From Symsagittifera roscoffensis (taxonomy: Eukaryota; Xenacoelomorpha; Acoela; Convolutidae), in NCBI RefSeq assembly GCF_963678635.1, contig NC_087065.1, positions 51,220,452 to 51,284,451 of the forward strand: a stretch of 64,000 nucleotides of DNA. Direction: 5' to 3'. Shown piece by piece: positions 33,771-44,609 of the stretch (position 1 is the stretch's first letter; every line of letters begins with the position of its first letter). The translations under genes and the position numbers were made by a program. Below the pieces are notes generated by a model. It ran no database searches and had not been told where the DNA came from. It saw only the letters and a list, made by a program, of their open reading frames with translations.

Positions 33771-35230
33771 CATTGATCATGCCAACAATAAAAACTGTCC
33801 GATAGCAAAGAAACTTAAATTTGATTTGTCAGAATTTAATCTATTTCAGCATGATCATCGACCAAAACTTGAAAATTGATATACGTTAGATCTGGTGATC
33901 ACAAAATATGAAGTAAAAGATTCAGTAAAAGAATAAAACTTTGTCCTTGATCATTCTCATATAACCTTCTCTTTGATGCGCCAAAATTTTTTTATGAAAC
34001 CAACACAAAGAAAACAGCGCCGTTTTAAAATGCAACACTTTTCTTTTGATAATACGGCAAACTTACTAATGATCTCCTTCGCCAAATCTGCAGAGGAAGG
34101 TAAGGTCCGAACGCTCTTCAGGAAATAGCGGAAAAATGGCAGATAAGCATATGCCCAAAAAAGAAAAAACTTTTTTAACATTTACGAAATCTAGGACGGG
34201 GAACTTACAGAGCTTAAAAACAAAGAAAAGCAGAAAAAAGTAGAGCTAAGAAAACTGAAGCGAGATGGGAATAATTTTTTTCTCCGAGAAAAACGAGGAA
34301 TAAAATATCGAATCGATTTATAATGCAATCTTGTCCTTGCATATACATTTAGCAACTATTGAGTGGCTAAAATGGCAAAGTAAGGAACATCAAAAACTGT
34401 AGTATTTCTTTGTCAAATGATAACATTATGTTAGACCAAATGAATGATTTCGGATAAGAGCCCACTTTCAAGTTTCAGAATTTAAGAGAAGTAGGAGTGC
34501 ATAAAGCGCTGAATTGAGTCTTATCGGCAACTTCATCCGAGGATTCCCGAAACTCTGCATTAGTCAGGACTGCCAACTGTGCTTTTGTAGCAAGTGTGCT
34601 TTTGTAGAAAAAAGCTTTCTACTTAAACTTCAGGTTCCTACCGATCTGTTTAAAATCTTGTTTTCTTTAACTAGGTTTTAGAGAGACCAACTTTTATACA
34701 GTTATTTGATTACTCATGAAGTAAGGTTCAAAATAATAGATCAAAGGCAATCGGTATATCGCAACAACAACGCCGCTGTAATGGTCTGGCTCACTAATTC
34801 TGATGATTTTCTGATAATATTTGAAAAACATCACAATGTTCTTGTCTTAGGACTGAAGCTATGAGCAGCTTTCGTCAAACTTCACTGTAGATTCACGGAG
34901 CTCATTTTGATAACAAGAAAGAAGCTGAATGACTCGTCTTAACATCAAATATAGGTTTATTTCAGAAATAGACGCTAAACAGTGCTAAGCAACAGATCGC
35001 ATTCTGTTGAAAAAATTTTTCAGACTAGTGTGCCACAGGGTCTCTACTTGGACTACTGCTAATTGCATTTTGTCTCAGCGCACTTGGTAAGTTACTTGCA
35101 ATTACAGCACTTAAGTATCAGATTTAAGCATCTGACAAGACAATCTGCAAGACATTGACAAAAACGAACCCAAAGATATTGCTATAACTAAGCCGACTGA
35201 TAACATTACCAATCGGTTTAAAATATTATT
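33770..35230 (+). mobile_element. Second LINE remnant, plus strand
   Basis: The end of an APE endonuclease is visible: T-L-D-L-V-I-T near 33884 and L-D-H-S-H-I near 33945-33962, equivalent to the SDH motif. RT-like sequence follows from about 34660 to 35100, including V-P-Q-G then L-L-G-L-L-L-I at about 35024-35065 with a one-base frame break, which is the GxPQGSxLGPLLF block of LINE RTs. Heavily decayed. It lacks obvious identity with the left-hand LINE. Confidence 0.65.
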
Positions 35231-37942
35231 TCTGGCTCATTATTTCCTGATATAACCAAGGTTAGTAATTCAAAAAAAAAACGCCAATGTTGTAAAACCT
35301 GTTCAATGAAGATACGTTTAGCGGTACAACTTTTGAACTAAAGGAGAGCTTGGTTTCTCTCGAGGTAATAATTATCCAAAACCTTAAAAACAATTTTCAA
35401 ACAACTATGTTTGTAGCTGATGCTATATTCAGTTGCACACAATAGACAGTATAAACAAGAGTAGCCGGTTATTGTGCAAGTAGCACAGAATGTTCCGACC
35501 ACAGTCTTAAAAAATACAAAATTGTCAAATTGTTTTCTCAAATTGATGTCGTTTTTTTTTGCATGTTCTGAATAAAAAAAATCTGAACGATATAAAAGAA
35601 CTTTGGCATATTTGAGAGTCATCGTAGAAACGATGAACTGGAAAACAATTTTTGACGAATAAGGACCAAAAAACGAAAAAAAGTTCAAAAATTTTTTCTA
35701 AATTTTTGGCGGGAATTTTTTAAATTTCCAAGTTTTTGATTCCCAAAATTGCGCTTAAAATTCTAACAAAAATTACCTTTGCTTGAAGAAAAAGTAAGTT
35801 TCACGGCTTTAAATAAGCTTAAATAAGCTATTGCGATTAGTAACTACCTGACTAATCAGCTCGAAGTTAGACCAAAAATGAAAAATTTGAAACCGATTTT
35901 TTCTCGACGTTGTGAAAAATTTTTGTGCATTTTTCAAATGTCGTTCGAATTATGACTGAAGGGCTTCATTAAGATATAAGACTCAACCCTGTCCGATGAT
36001 TGTTTTAGGTAGCTGATTTTGTGTGGAAAACAAAAAGTTGAAAAAAAAACTAAAACACACCTGAATACAAAGTTCCTCCCAATTTTCAATGCTCGGAACA
36101 AAAATACATGAGCTCTCATAATGAACAAAAGCTAGCACGAAACCTTATGTTAACGAGCAGATTACTGCACAAGCTTGTCTGCAGGGGCTCCAGATATAAT
36201 TTTTCAAATATGGGAAAATTCTAAAATGCAGAGTTTCGTTTTGTTTTTCAGTTTCCGAAGTTTCAAAGTAAGACATTATTTGAGCATGAACTTCCTCAGT
36301 TACCTATTGAAAGCAGAACTGGTATTAATTTTTGGTAATTGTCAGAAAATATCTTTTTGAACCCAAAAAATGTCCTGTGAACAAATGCTTACTTGAGATG
36401 GGGTAGTGATGGGGAGACAAATTAAAATTGCGACAGAGACCACAATGAATTGTCGCTCCATACATTTTTTACTTTCAGAGTGTCATATTGAGGTTAGTTG
36501 GCTGTCATGCGTGGAGTCAGGTATTGAAAATTACCGAAAAACATAAGCGTCCAGCCGGTTCCGTTCATGATAGATCAGAAATCGGGTTCGGTTGTGTTAA
36601 GTGGCGATGACGTCAAAATTGTGGAAAATTCATGGATTGCTTGTTTCATAGAAAACTATAACTGATCTCAGCAAGTTCAGGTTGTTGCCTATTAATGTGT
36701 GAGTCCTTAACGAAGAAAGGAAAGGATGTCCACGTAAGATTGTGTTTGATATCTTAATGAGCTTCTCGATGCTGTGATACTTTTTGTCTCCTGGCAAAAC
36801 TTTGACGCTGAGTCGTTGAGTGGTTCAGAGTTTGAAGTAAACATGAAGTAAAGTCCGTTTTTGACATGCTGAATTTCAGATAATCGAACTAAGGCTGTAG
36901 CTTCTATGTGCCTAAACATTTTTTTATTAAGAATTTTGCCGAAGAAAAGCGATTATCTCTGTCGCCATATGATAAAGTTGCTATTACTATGGTTTGTATT
37001 GTAATTTTGTATCTTGTTGTTAGAAATAGTTATCCCAGTCTTCTCTCAGTTCGACCAAAACTTTCTGTTTTCCGCAAATTGAATTACTACTCTGAACAAC
37101 AGTTACTGGGTATTTTTTTGTTAGCTCCGGTTTAAGTTGATGATGCAATCAATCGGGGCCTCTCAAAGGTTGCAATCAATCGATTTCAAAGGTTTTTATT
37201 TACAAAGACTTTTCAAGGAATTTTAACAAAAGGAACCCAAGATTTCTGATAAAAATTTATAAATCAAACAAAAATGAAAATTTGTTCAGTTGAATTTCTA
37301 GTATAACAATCATGATCAATTCATGCATGGATCCTGGCCGAGCGTTATCGAACATGGTTCGCTCATTTTAATCGCCCTTGCTCGACTGAGGTCGAATTAA
37401 ACACCTTAGACAATGGTCAAAAGTGACACCGTACCGTACCGCCAAAACTGAACATATCTAATTATCTGGTGGGGAAAAATGGTACAAAAAAGCTAAAAAT
37501 CCAGCTTTGTGCCAAAAACATGAGTGATAGGAACAGTTCATAATTTCTTTCCTTATGAAAAATTCAATTTTTACCATTGAAAGAAGTTGACCAGAAACTG
37601 AACCGAAAATGCTTCTTTCGAAAACCCGGAAGCCTAAAAATCATCAACAACAGATATCAACAGAAATCGTTCTTGATTTAATCGTGAAAACAAGGATTTC
37701 AGCAGCAGTTCTTATTTTAAAATTTAAAAATATTTACTAAACCATGAAGTTAACTAAGCAGTATGTATGTTAACCACCATGCAGTATGTTGTGTATTGAG
37801 ATTCAAAACTTTTGAAACACCGAGGCAAAGCGGAGCTAGTGGATAGAACTGTGACGACGAAAGCGACAAAATAAACTCAAAAGTTTCTACACAGATGCGA
37901 AGCAGATCTTCACGCCACTTGCAATACAACCGAAACATAGAG
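35231..37942. other. Long AT-rich intergenic stretch
   Basis: No gene supported. Several short open frames have biased, low-complexity composition and no motif. A GAGGCAAAGCGGAGC copy of the small hairpin family lies at 37822-37836. Confidence 0.5.
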
Positions 37943-38864
37943 AAGACTGCTCATATCAGGGCGAAGCGCTGAATGTTCCGACTGCCTTTTAAGGTCTAGG
38001 GAGCAGTAATAACTTAAAAGTTTAAATGTAAATAAAATTGGAAAATTGAAAAAAAAACTTTAGATGTTTTGTAAAACATCCCCCACACGCAGGGGCGGAT
38101 CTAGGATTTTCTCGAGGGGGGGGGGGAGAATTTTCAAAAAAATTTCGAAATTTTTGTCGAGCTTTTTTTAGGTCGACCGAGTTGATTTTTCGAGCTCTCC
38201 CTAAGCCTGTTTAGTCCCTATTTTGGCCAAATTTTCTGTGCCGCAGGCAAAATTTTGAAAAAACAGTCCAGAAAAGGCATTTTTAGTCACTTTTTGGAAA
38301 ATGTTGACCAAAAAATTGCGTTTTTTCGGCGCGCGCTCCCCCTTAAATTTAGTATATATTGGCGCCAAAGACGCCTTTAGAAAAATTTTAGGGTTGGTCG
38401 GCCAAAACTGGATTTCTTAAAAGTACCAAAGGGGGGACCCTTTGGGTCGGCAGGGGGTCGAATCCCAGAGTGGAAGGGAGCGTCCGCCCATCCCCCCGCC
38501 GCCCCCTCCCTAAATCAGCCCCTGCCCACACGTCATATTAAGAAATCGCTTCGAGTAACAAGTCATTTATGGCAAATAAGATTCCTTGCACCAATATGGA
38601 ACGATTTCTAAGACGGATTAAATCTCGCTGACGCGTTAAAAGCGCGAAATAAATCGCGCGTTAATTGTCCCAAATTGGTCAAAGTGGCAATCTTTAAACC
38701 CCCATAACGTTACAAAAAATGATGACAGGTGAAATATCTTTTCGAACTTAACCTCAAGACAACAATATTTTTCAAATGTTTATAAAAAATCCGTCAAAAA
38801 TGACTAGTCGAAATTTGTCTGAAAAAAACTCACCCCGAGCACGAATATTCCGTTACTTACGGAA
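37943..38864 (+). repeat. Composite repeat family, copy B
   Basis: Same family as 30383-31609. It is interrupted by the hAT MITE at 38090-38524 and is intact where copy A carries the fold-back element. The two copies therefore serve as each other's empty sites. Confidence 0.75.
38090..38524. mobile_element. hAT-type MITE with 8-bp target duplication
   Basis: The 435-bp insert starts CAGGGGCGGATCTAGG and ends CCTAAATCAGCCCCTG, short imperfect terminal inverted repeats. It is flanked by the perfect 8-bp duplication CCCACACG (38082-38089 and 38525-38532). 8-bp duplications mark hAT elements, and CAGGGGCGGAT-type ends are common in animal hAT MITEs. GC-rich for this region. No transposase. Confidence 0.9.
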
Positions 38865-39923
38865 CAAAAACACTAGAAGTCGGAAAAAAAAATAGATGAT
38901 CCGCCGAAATTTTTATTTTTGCTTGTCTCGGTAGAATTTTATTCTGGGGATTAACAACGGAAGTTAACAACAACATTTATGAAAGGGGAAACAAAGCAGA
39001 CAATCTTTAAGCAGACACAAACAGAACGGAAAGAAAAAACATGATTTTTAAAAATATTTCCAGTCCCCTTCTGAAAATTGAATGCAACAAACAATTGCAC
39101 TTGCAGCTGCAGAGTAAATTTATTACAGCACAAGCAAAAACTGTTATGTGGCAAATTAGCCGACAAAACTTGAGCCGAAAAAACTTGAGCCGACAATTGA
39201 CAACTCAATTTTTCTCGGATTGTTTTTTTTCCAACTTCTTTGATACTGAAAAAAATCTGGCCAGAACTCAAACCCCTGCCAGGACTCGAAGAGAAAACAA
39301 AAAGCGACTCCAACTCCGGCCAGGACTCGAAAAGAAGAAAGAAAAGAAGAAAAGGATATGTAAAAAAAAGTTGTTGACGGAAAAAATTCTAGTTCCTGAT
39401 TACAAGACAAGTGTATTCACAGCCTACAGTCAACTGTAAAAGTGTCAATGAGCTCGCAAAAGCTTTAAAGATTAAATCCTCGGGCTTCAGATAATTTATT
39501 TTTTTCACCTTGTAGCTCTATGAAAGTTATGATTATCCTACGATTCATTTTTTGTAAATGAAACTGACCAAAACTGAGAAAACTGGATCGATAGATTTTT
39601 TTCCGCTATAAATGAAGAAAACTTTGTTCTATTGTTCAAACCAGAATTGATGCAGGTTTCGCTGTACAATTTGAACTTTCATGATTAAAAGGCTATATTT
39701 GCCGTCCTCTTAGCAAATGAAAACAAATTGAACTTCTAAAGAAATCCGAAGTCAAGCCGCGAAAATCAAATTTAAACTTAAAATCTAATTCAATGACTTG
39801 ATCTTGAAAAAAATCATGACAACGTTATACGTGTCATTGTACATTCATCATCGACACTTTAAAAAGATAATGAACTGAAAAGACCAATCGCAAACGTAAT
39901 TAGTCCGAATTTCGAAGAAAATG
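38865..39923. other. Repeat-derived intergenic DNA
   Basis: Includes at 39080-39250 a partial copy of the family seen at 49230-49560 and 55760-56075 (TTAGCCGACAAAAC, GAGCCGACAATT). The open frame 39041-39439 runs through it and is not considered a gene. Confidence 0.4.
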
Positions 39924-40215
39924 ATAGAATATTTGTGCTCGGGTGGTTTTTCTCCACTTTTCAACAAAATTACAAAAACAATTTTATCACCTGAAAATCA
40001 GTTATATTCTGAGCACAAGTTTGAATAGATATTTTTTTATAATCATTTGTTGAAAGTTATTGGAGTTTTCGTATGTCACGACAAGCATCTAAGAGTCCAG
40101 CTAAAGCTGGAGGCACGAGTTTGAAATTGCCTATACGGACAATTAACGCATGAGATATTTCTCGCTATTAGCGCGTGAGCGGATTTTTATTCCGCTCTTA
40201 AATTGTTTCAAATTG
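39924..40215 (-). repeat. Composite repeat family, inverted copy C
   Basis: In reverse orientation it carries the same GAGCACAAATAT start and the TCGCTATTAGCGCGTGAGCGG core as copies A and B. It also contains the hairpin CCAGCTAAAGCTGG (40097-40110), shared with 41010-41069. Confidence 0.6.
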
Positions 40216-40549
40216 AATTGAGATCAGGTTTGGTGTTATTATTACATTACTATACGCAAAAAAAAATAATTTTGTACTGGGCATAGCGTGTGTGAGCGAG
40301 TTTCAAAAACCCAAAACAAAATTTACCTTTAACACTTTCTCAATGATGTTATCAAAAAACTGTTTTAAAGACGTTCAATGGCAGTCGCATTTTTCAAGAC
40401 TTTGCCCTGACTCGAGCAGTTTTGTCATAACCTCAACTCAACCGAGCGGTAGAGCCCAAACCTGAACATTCGCATAGTTAACTCTTTTCACACTTTTCAT
40501 ATGTGTACAGGAGAGCAAGTTTTACAGGAGAGCATGAAAAAATAGCCAA

Positions 40550-40960
40550 TCAAAGATTGGAAAAGAGTAATGACCGCAAGTAAACAAAAAAACAAACTGA
40601 CTTTCTTGAAAAAATCTTTCGAATTTCAAAGAAAAAAATAGATGCCCTTTTAGCTCTCAGCACTTTTTGGAACAATTTATGATTGGTGCTTTTTTGATAA
40701 CGTGAACCCAACTTGAGAAAACTGGATCAATAGGAAAAGTTTTTATTCCGCTGGGAAATCTTAAAAATAAATTCCACTTTCGAAACTAGAAATCGTTCAC
40801 GTTTTTTTTGCGCCATTTCTACATTCCTATTTGGAGAGTTCTATTTAGGTCACTTCCAGCAGATGAATTCAGTCGAAATCAAAAAGTGCATTATACCTAA
40901 GTGCATCAATATTTTAAGACGTTTTCCTGAAAAAAAAAATCAGCAAGAACTATAATGTGT
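40550..40960 (+). repeat. Dispersed repeat, copy 1
   Basis: Matches 48770-49200 by eye: TTGAGAAAACTGGATC, TTTTTATTCCGCTGGGAAATC, TTCGAAACTAGAA, ATCGTTCACG. No coding content. Confidence 0.6.
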
Positions 40961-41009
40961 TTATATTTCTTCATTACCCTTAAAAATAACTATGTAAACC
41001 AAAGCTTTC

Positions 41010-41069
41010 ATAGGTCACGATAAACATCTAGGAGCCCAGCTAACGCTGGAGTCCCGAGTTTGACATTGA
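41010..41069 (+). repeat. Second copy of a 60-bp hairpin-bearing repeat
   Basis: Matches 40072-40131 along about 60 bp (GTCACGAYAARCATCTARGA, CCAGCTAAMGCTGG, CGAGTTTGA). Confidence 0.65.
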
Positions 41070-41599
41070 ATTAAAATGCCGTAGAGATGCGTCACGAAAA
41101 ATGTCATTTCAAAATTTGGACTTTGCTTAAAACCTTAGTTGTTTCTCTACTACAATCAGTACGAAGAGTAAAAAATTGAGATGATCAATTTTCTCAAGAG
41201 CTAACTTTTCTCCTACGAAAAGTTAAGGCGTCACTGCTGCGGCAGGAACATTTATCACAACCGGTTCTTTCAACTGAACGTTTCATTCCAGATTTGGTTG
41301 CGTAAACTAAAAAAAATCAAAGAATTTCTATGAAAGTAGAAAACTCTAAGAAAAAACGGTTATAAAAAAGTTTCCAAAATCCATATATTTTTTTTCTGTA
41401 CAAGCAAGTGGTGGCCGCTTAAGCAGAAAATATTCCCACACTCAGGAAACCGGGTTTTTTGATTAAACACCACCTTAAAATTTGGGAGGTGTTTTTCGCG
41501 TAAGGCCAAATTTTTTTGAAAACTGTCGCAGTTTCAAAACTTTGACTGGTGTTATGGCCATGATTTTTTTCTTAAGCAAACTGGGCATAGCCGTTTAAA

Positions 41600-42170
41600 A
41601 ACGTAGGCTTTCAACACTCTGCTGTTTCGATTAAAGCAATGATATCCGTCTTGGCAGCATAGTTAGCGAGAAAAGTCGAAAAAACGTTCAACAAGCCATA
41701 AATTTGACATTTCCGAGAATCAAAGCGAAGCCGCTTATGTAGAAGGAACTCACGCAAACTCTTATTTCGATTGAAGCTTGAATCTCAGATTTGGAAGGGT
41801 AGTTCTCGAGAAAAGTCAAATATTTTCAGTAAAAGAAAAACGGTCAAAAATCAAAATTTCTGAGGGCCATAACTTTTGGTGTCAGAAAAATGTGGACGTA
41901 GTCACATAAGCAAAAAAAGCTTCCCATAACCCGTTCTTTGAATTGAACCCAAAATCTCAGATATGGCAGATAGTTTTCGATACCATTCAAAAAGTTTAAG
42001 AAACGATCAAAAATTGACTTTTCCTAGGGTCAAAAATTGGTCAAAAATTGACAATAAGAATTTGGACGTAGCCACTTTTGCGAAGAGCTTTTCAAAGCCG
42101 CTCTATTCATTGAAACCAAAAACTCAATTATGAAAGGGGTCGTTTTCGAGAAAAAAAATCAAAAATATGG
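41600..42170 (+). repeat. Degenerate tandem repeat, ~140-170 bp unit
   Basis: A phrase of the type TTTCGATTGAAGC ... ATCTCAGATTTGG ... GTTCTCGAGAAAAGTC recurs at about 41623, 41764, 41936 and 42105. Old, much diverged. Confidence 0.55.
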
Positions 42171-44289
42171 GTCAAATATTCCGCAACAGACTTTTGCGAA
42201 CGCTGTGAATAAAGGGGTCAGGTGAAAAGAGACTCTTGGGGAGTAGGCGGTTTTTCAATTGATACCCCTTCATTGAAAATTAGTTACTGGGAAAAACTAA
42301 TATTTTTCCAATGAATTACGAAGAAGTTTTACATAACGGAAAAAAAATCAACAAACCGATTGGTAAACATACAACCAACTTGAAAAGTGCAGAGGGGAGT
42401 GTTAAAATTGTGTTTTCCTTGAAACGACCCAAAACAAAACTAGTTCGTTAGTCCAATCCTTGTCAGATTTGAACCCAGGACTTTGCCGTCCTAGGCTTAT
42501 TCGTTAACTTAACCCATGCTAATTTGCCCGGTAAACGCTAAGAATTCATTATGAACCAAGATACAAGTGATTCTATTAAACAAGTTGTTAATCCAAAAAA
42601 GTCTAGATTCCGGTTTTATAACGTTCGCTTGCTAATCACAAGTGTAATCACATCAATCTAAGAGTTAAGACTAAACACGAAGCTCCTTATTGCAAAATGA
42701 ATGTAAGATAAAATGAATTTTCTGGCTAAACGTCCATATATTTGATACAAATGAATTTACAAAAGTAAAACAAAATTTGCTGGCAACATCAACCCTCACA
42801 TTAGATGAATTTCATCCACAAATCAGATCAATGTTCGGAGGATTGAGCCTGTGCCAAATGACTTGCACAAAGTGAATCTACAACAAATGCGAACTAGCAA
42901 AACCAGATGCGACTTCAGTTCTAACTTACAACTGCAGTCAAAGTAAAAGAAGACCATTTTGAAGACCCACGATTTGAATAGAGATGCGAATATTTGTTGT
43001 TATAATAAAATATTAAAAGAGTAGCAGCAACTAAGTTAAGATCACAACTTTGTAAAATAGTATTTACAAGTATAGCTAATCGTATTCTCATCAAAACGCT
43101 CTCGAGGAGCTGCGAAGAATTTAAAGAGCCAACAAAATGATGCCAGCAATATTATGAACCAGGTTCAAAACAAAACGACCCAAAAACTAATGCTAATCAT
43201 CATAACATCAAAATGAATCAAAATCGAAACTACTCACTGTTCGAAGCAACAGAATAAATAATAAATAATTTGGCAATTAAATAGGACGGTTGAAAAGCGA
43301 TGATTATGACAAAATAAAATAAATCTAATTTAGTTGAGTTTCTTTTGAGATGGAGAGAAAAAACTAGCTTGGATGAGAGAGAGAAGAGTTGTCATGGAGA
43401 GCAAAGCAAATAGCGTCACCAGCCAAGGTAGGAGGAGGAGGAGGGAAAGAGTGATTAAATCAGGTGAACATTTGTTCAGGACAGGGAGGTTCCACAGGGT
43501 GATAGAAGGGGGTTTGTCCTCTTTGCACTGCACTTGGCAACTGATTGGCTACTAGGGGGGCTAGGTTTGAAGAGAATAGAACAGAAAAAGATACATACAA
43601 AATAGGAAGAATACTAATTGCAGACATTGCACTATTCGGACGACAACTAAAGTGAGAATGATGAGACAATGTATAGTGAAGTGTACGCAGATTACATTAC
43701 ATTATATTATATTATTGCGACCTATACACATCGTAGCAAGTGATCATGGATAACAGAGGCATCATTGACCCTTCGACCGACAACGACCAGTCATGTCCAC
43801 CTCTTTGCTATTCGCATACTCGAAGCACCACAGCAACACGAACGAACGCATGGCAGCATGAAAAGTTCAGCGCAAGACGCTTTCGCTTTTGGACCAGCTC
43901 AATTTCGTTTTGTTTATGCTGTGACGCTGTCACCATAAGTTGCGTTTGGATCGGATCATTCACTAAATCAGCAAGTGAACTGAGAAGAATCTCCCTCCTC
44001 CCTGCAGACACGATCACCATTCAAACTGCAACCACTACTAATTCAAACCACTCATGTCATCATAGGTTGTTGTATTGTCTAATCTGAGTTGTTCTACAAC
44101 AGCTATCAGCTCCATTCCATTGTACTATTACATTCAGAAACAGTGCAGAGTATGCTCCCACAAGTTAGCTCACTCACTATTTAAATAAATCATAAGTTTG
44201 TTACTTCCGACCGCTTTAAGGAGCTATAAGCAAAAACGACAAAATTAAGTTAGCAAAATTTACCAGAAATCACATTGTCTAGTTTTTGA
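42171..44289. other. Intergenic DNA downstream of SMUG1
   Basis: AT-rich, with the SINE-like head at 42460-42530, a GGA microsatellite at 43429-43444 (GGAGGAGGAGGAGGG) and short ATTATATT repeats near 43695. No gene supported. Confidence 0.45.
42460..42530 (-). repeat. tRNA-like SINE head (degenerate)
   Basis: On the minus strand a box A-like TTAGCATGGGTT (42511-42522) is followed by a box B-like TGGGTTCAAATC (42466-42477), the internal promoter layout of tRNA-derived SINEs. The stems do not pair well, so it is not a functional tRNA. Confidence 0.4.
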
Positions 44290-44295
44290 TTTATT
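44290..44295 (-). promoter_or_regulatory. Candidate polyadenylation signal of the SMUG1 gene
   Basis: AATAAA on the minus strand, about 315 bp past the stop codon. It defines a plausible 3' UTR of 44270-44609. Other AT-rich signals nearby cannot be excluded. Confidence 0.4.
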
Positions 44296-44609
44296 TTAAA
44301 CAGCTCGTAGGTCTAAAAGTGTCGGAAGTTTTGAATCAACTGCAATTAAATCAAAGACGAGCTTATTTGGAGAAAAGGAGTGAAGTTTTGATTAAGTTTT
44401 GAGGCATGTTTCCATATGAAGCATTTGTTGATCAGCTGAATTGTCCAGTTGATTTGTGATTGGCGAAAGAGAAGTGCATTTCTCTGCTGCATTAGCCTCC
44501 TCCTAATACTCTGTGATACTTTGAGCAGTGACACAGTGGTGGTTCTCTTTAAGTGATGAATGACTAAGTGAGTGTGGTGTGTAGTTGTTTGTGTGTTGCG
44601 TGGTGCTCT

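Noticed and set aside
35338-35688. 116-codon minus-strand ORF with several Cys
   Set aside because: AT-rich composition, no recognised motif; length is possible by chance in this DNA.
39041-39439. 132-codon plus-strand ORF
   Set aside because: Runs through a dispersed repeat and is Lys-rich low complexity; no motif, no sign of a gene.
42460-42530. A functional tRNA gene
   Set aside because: Box A and box B are present but the acceptor and T stems do not pair.
43740-44087. 115-codon plus-strand ORF downstream of SMUG1
   Set aside because: No motif or homology seen and it lies beyond the likely 3' UTR of the minus-strand gene.
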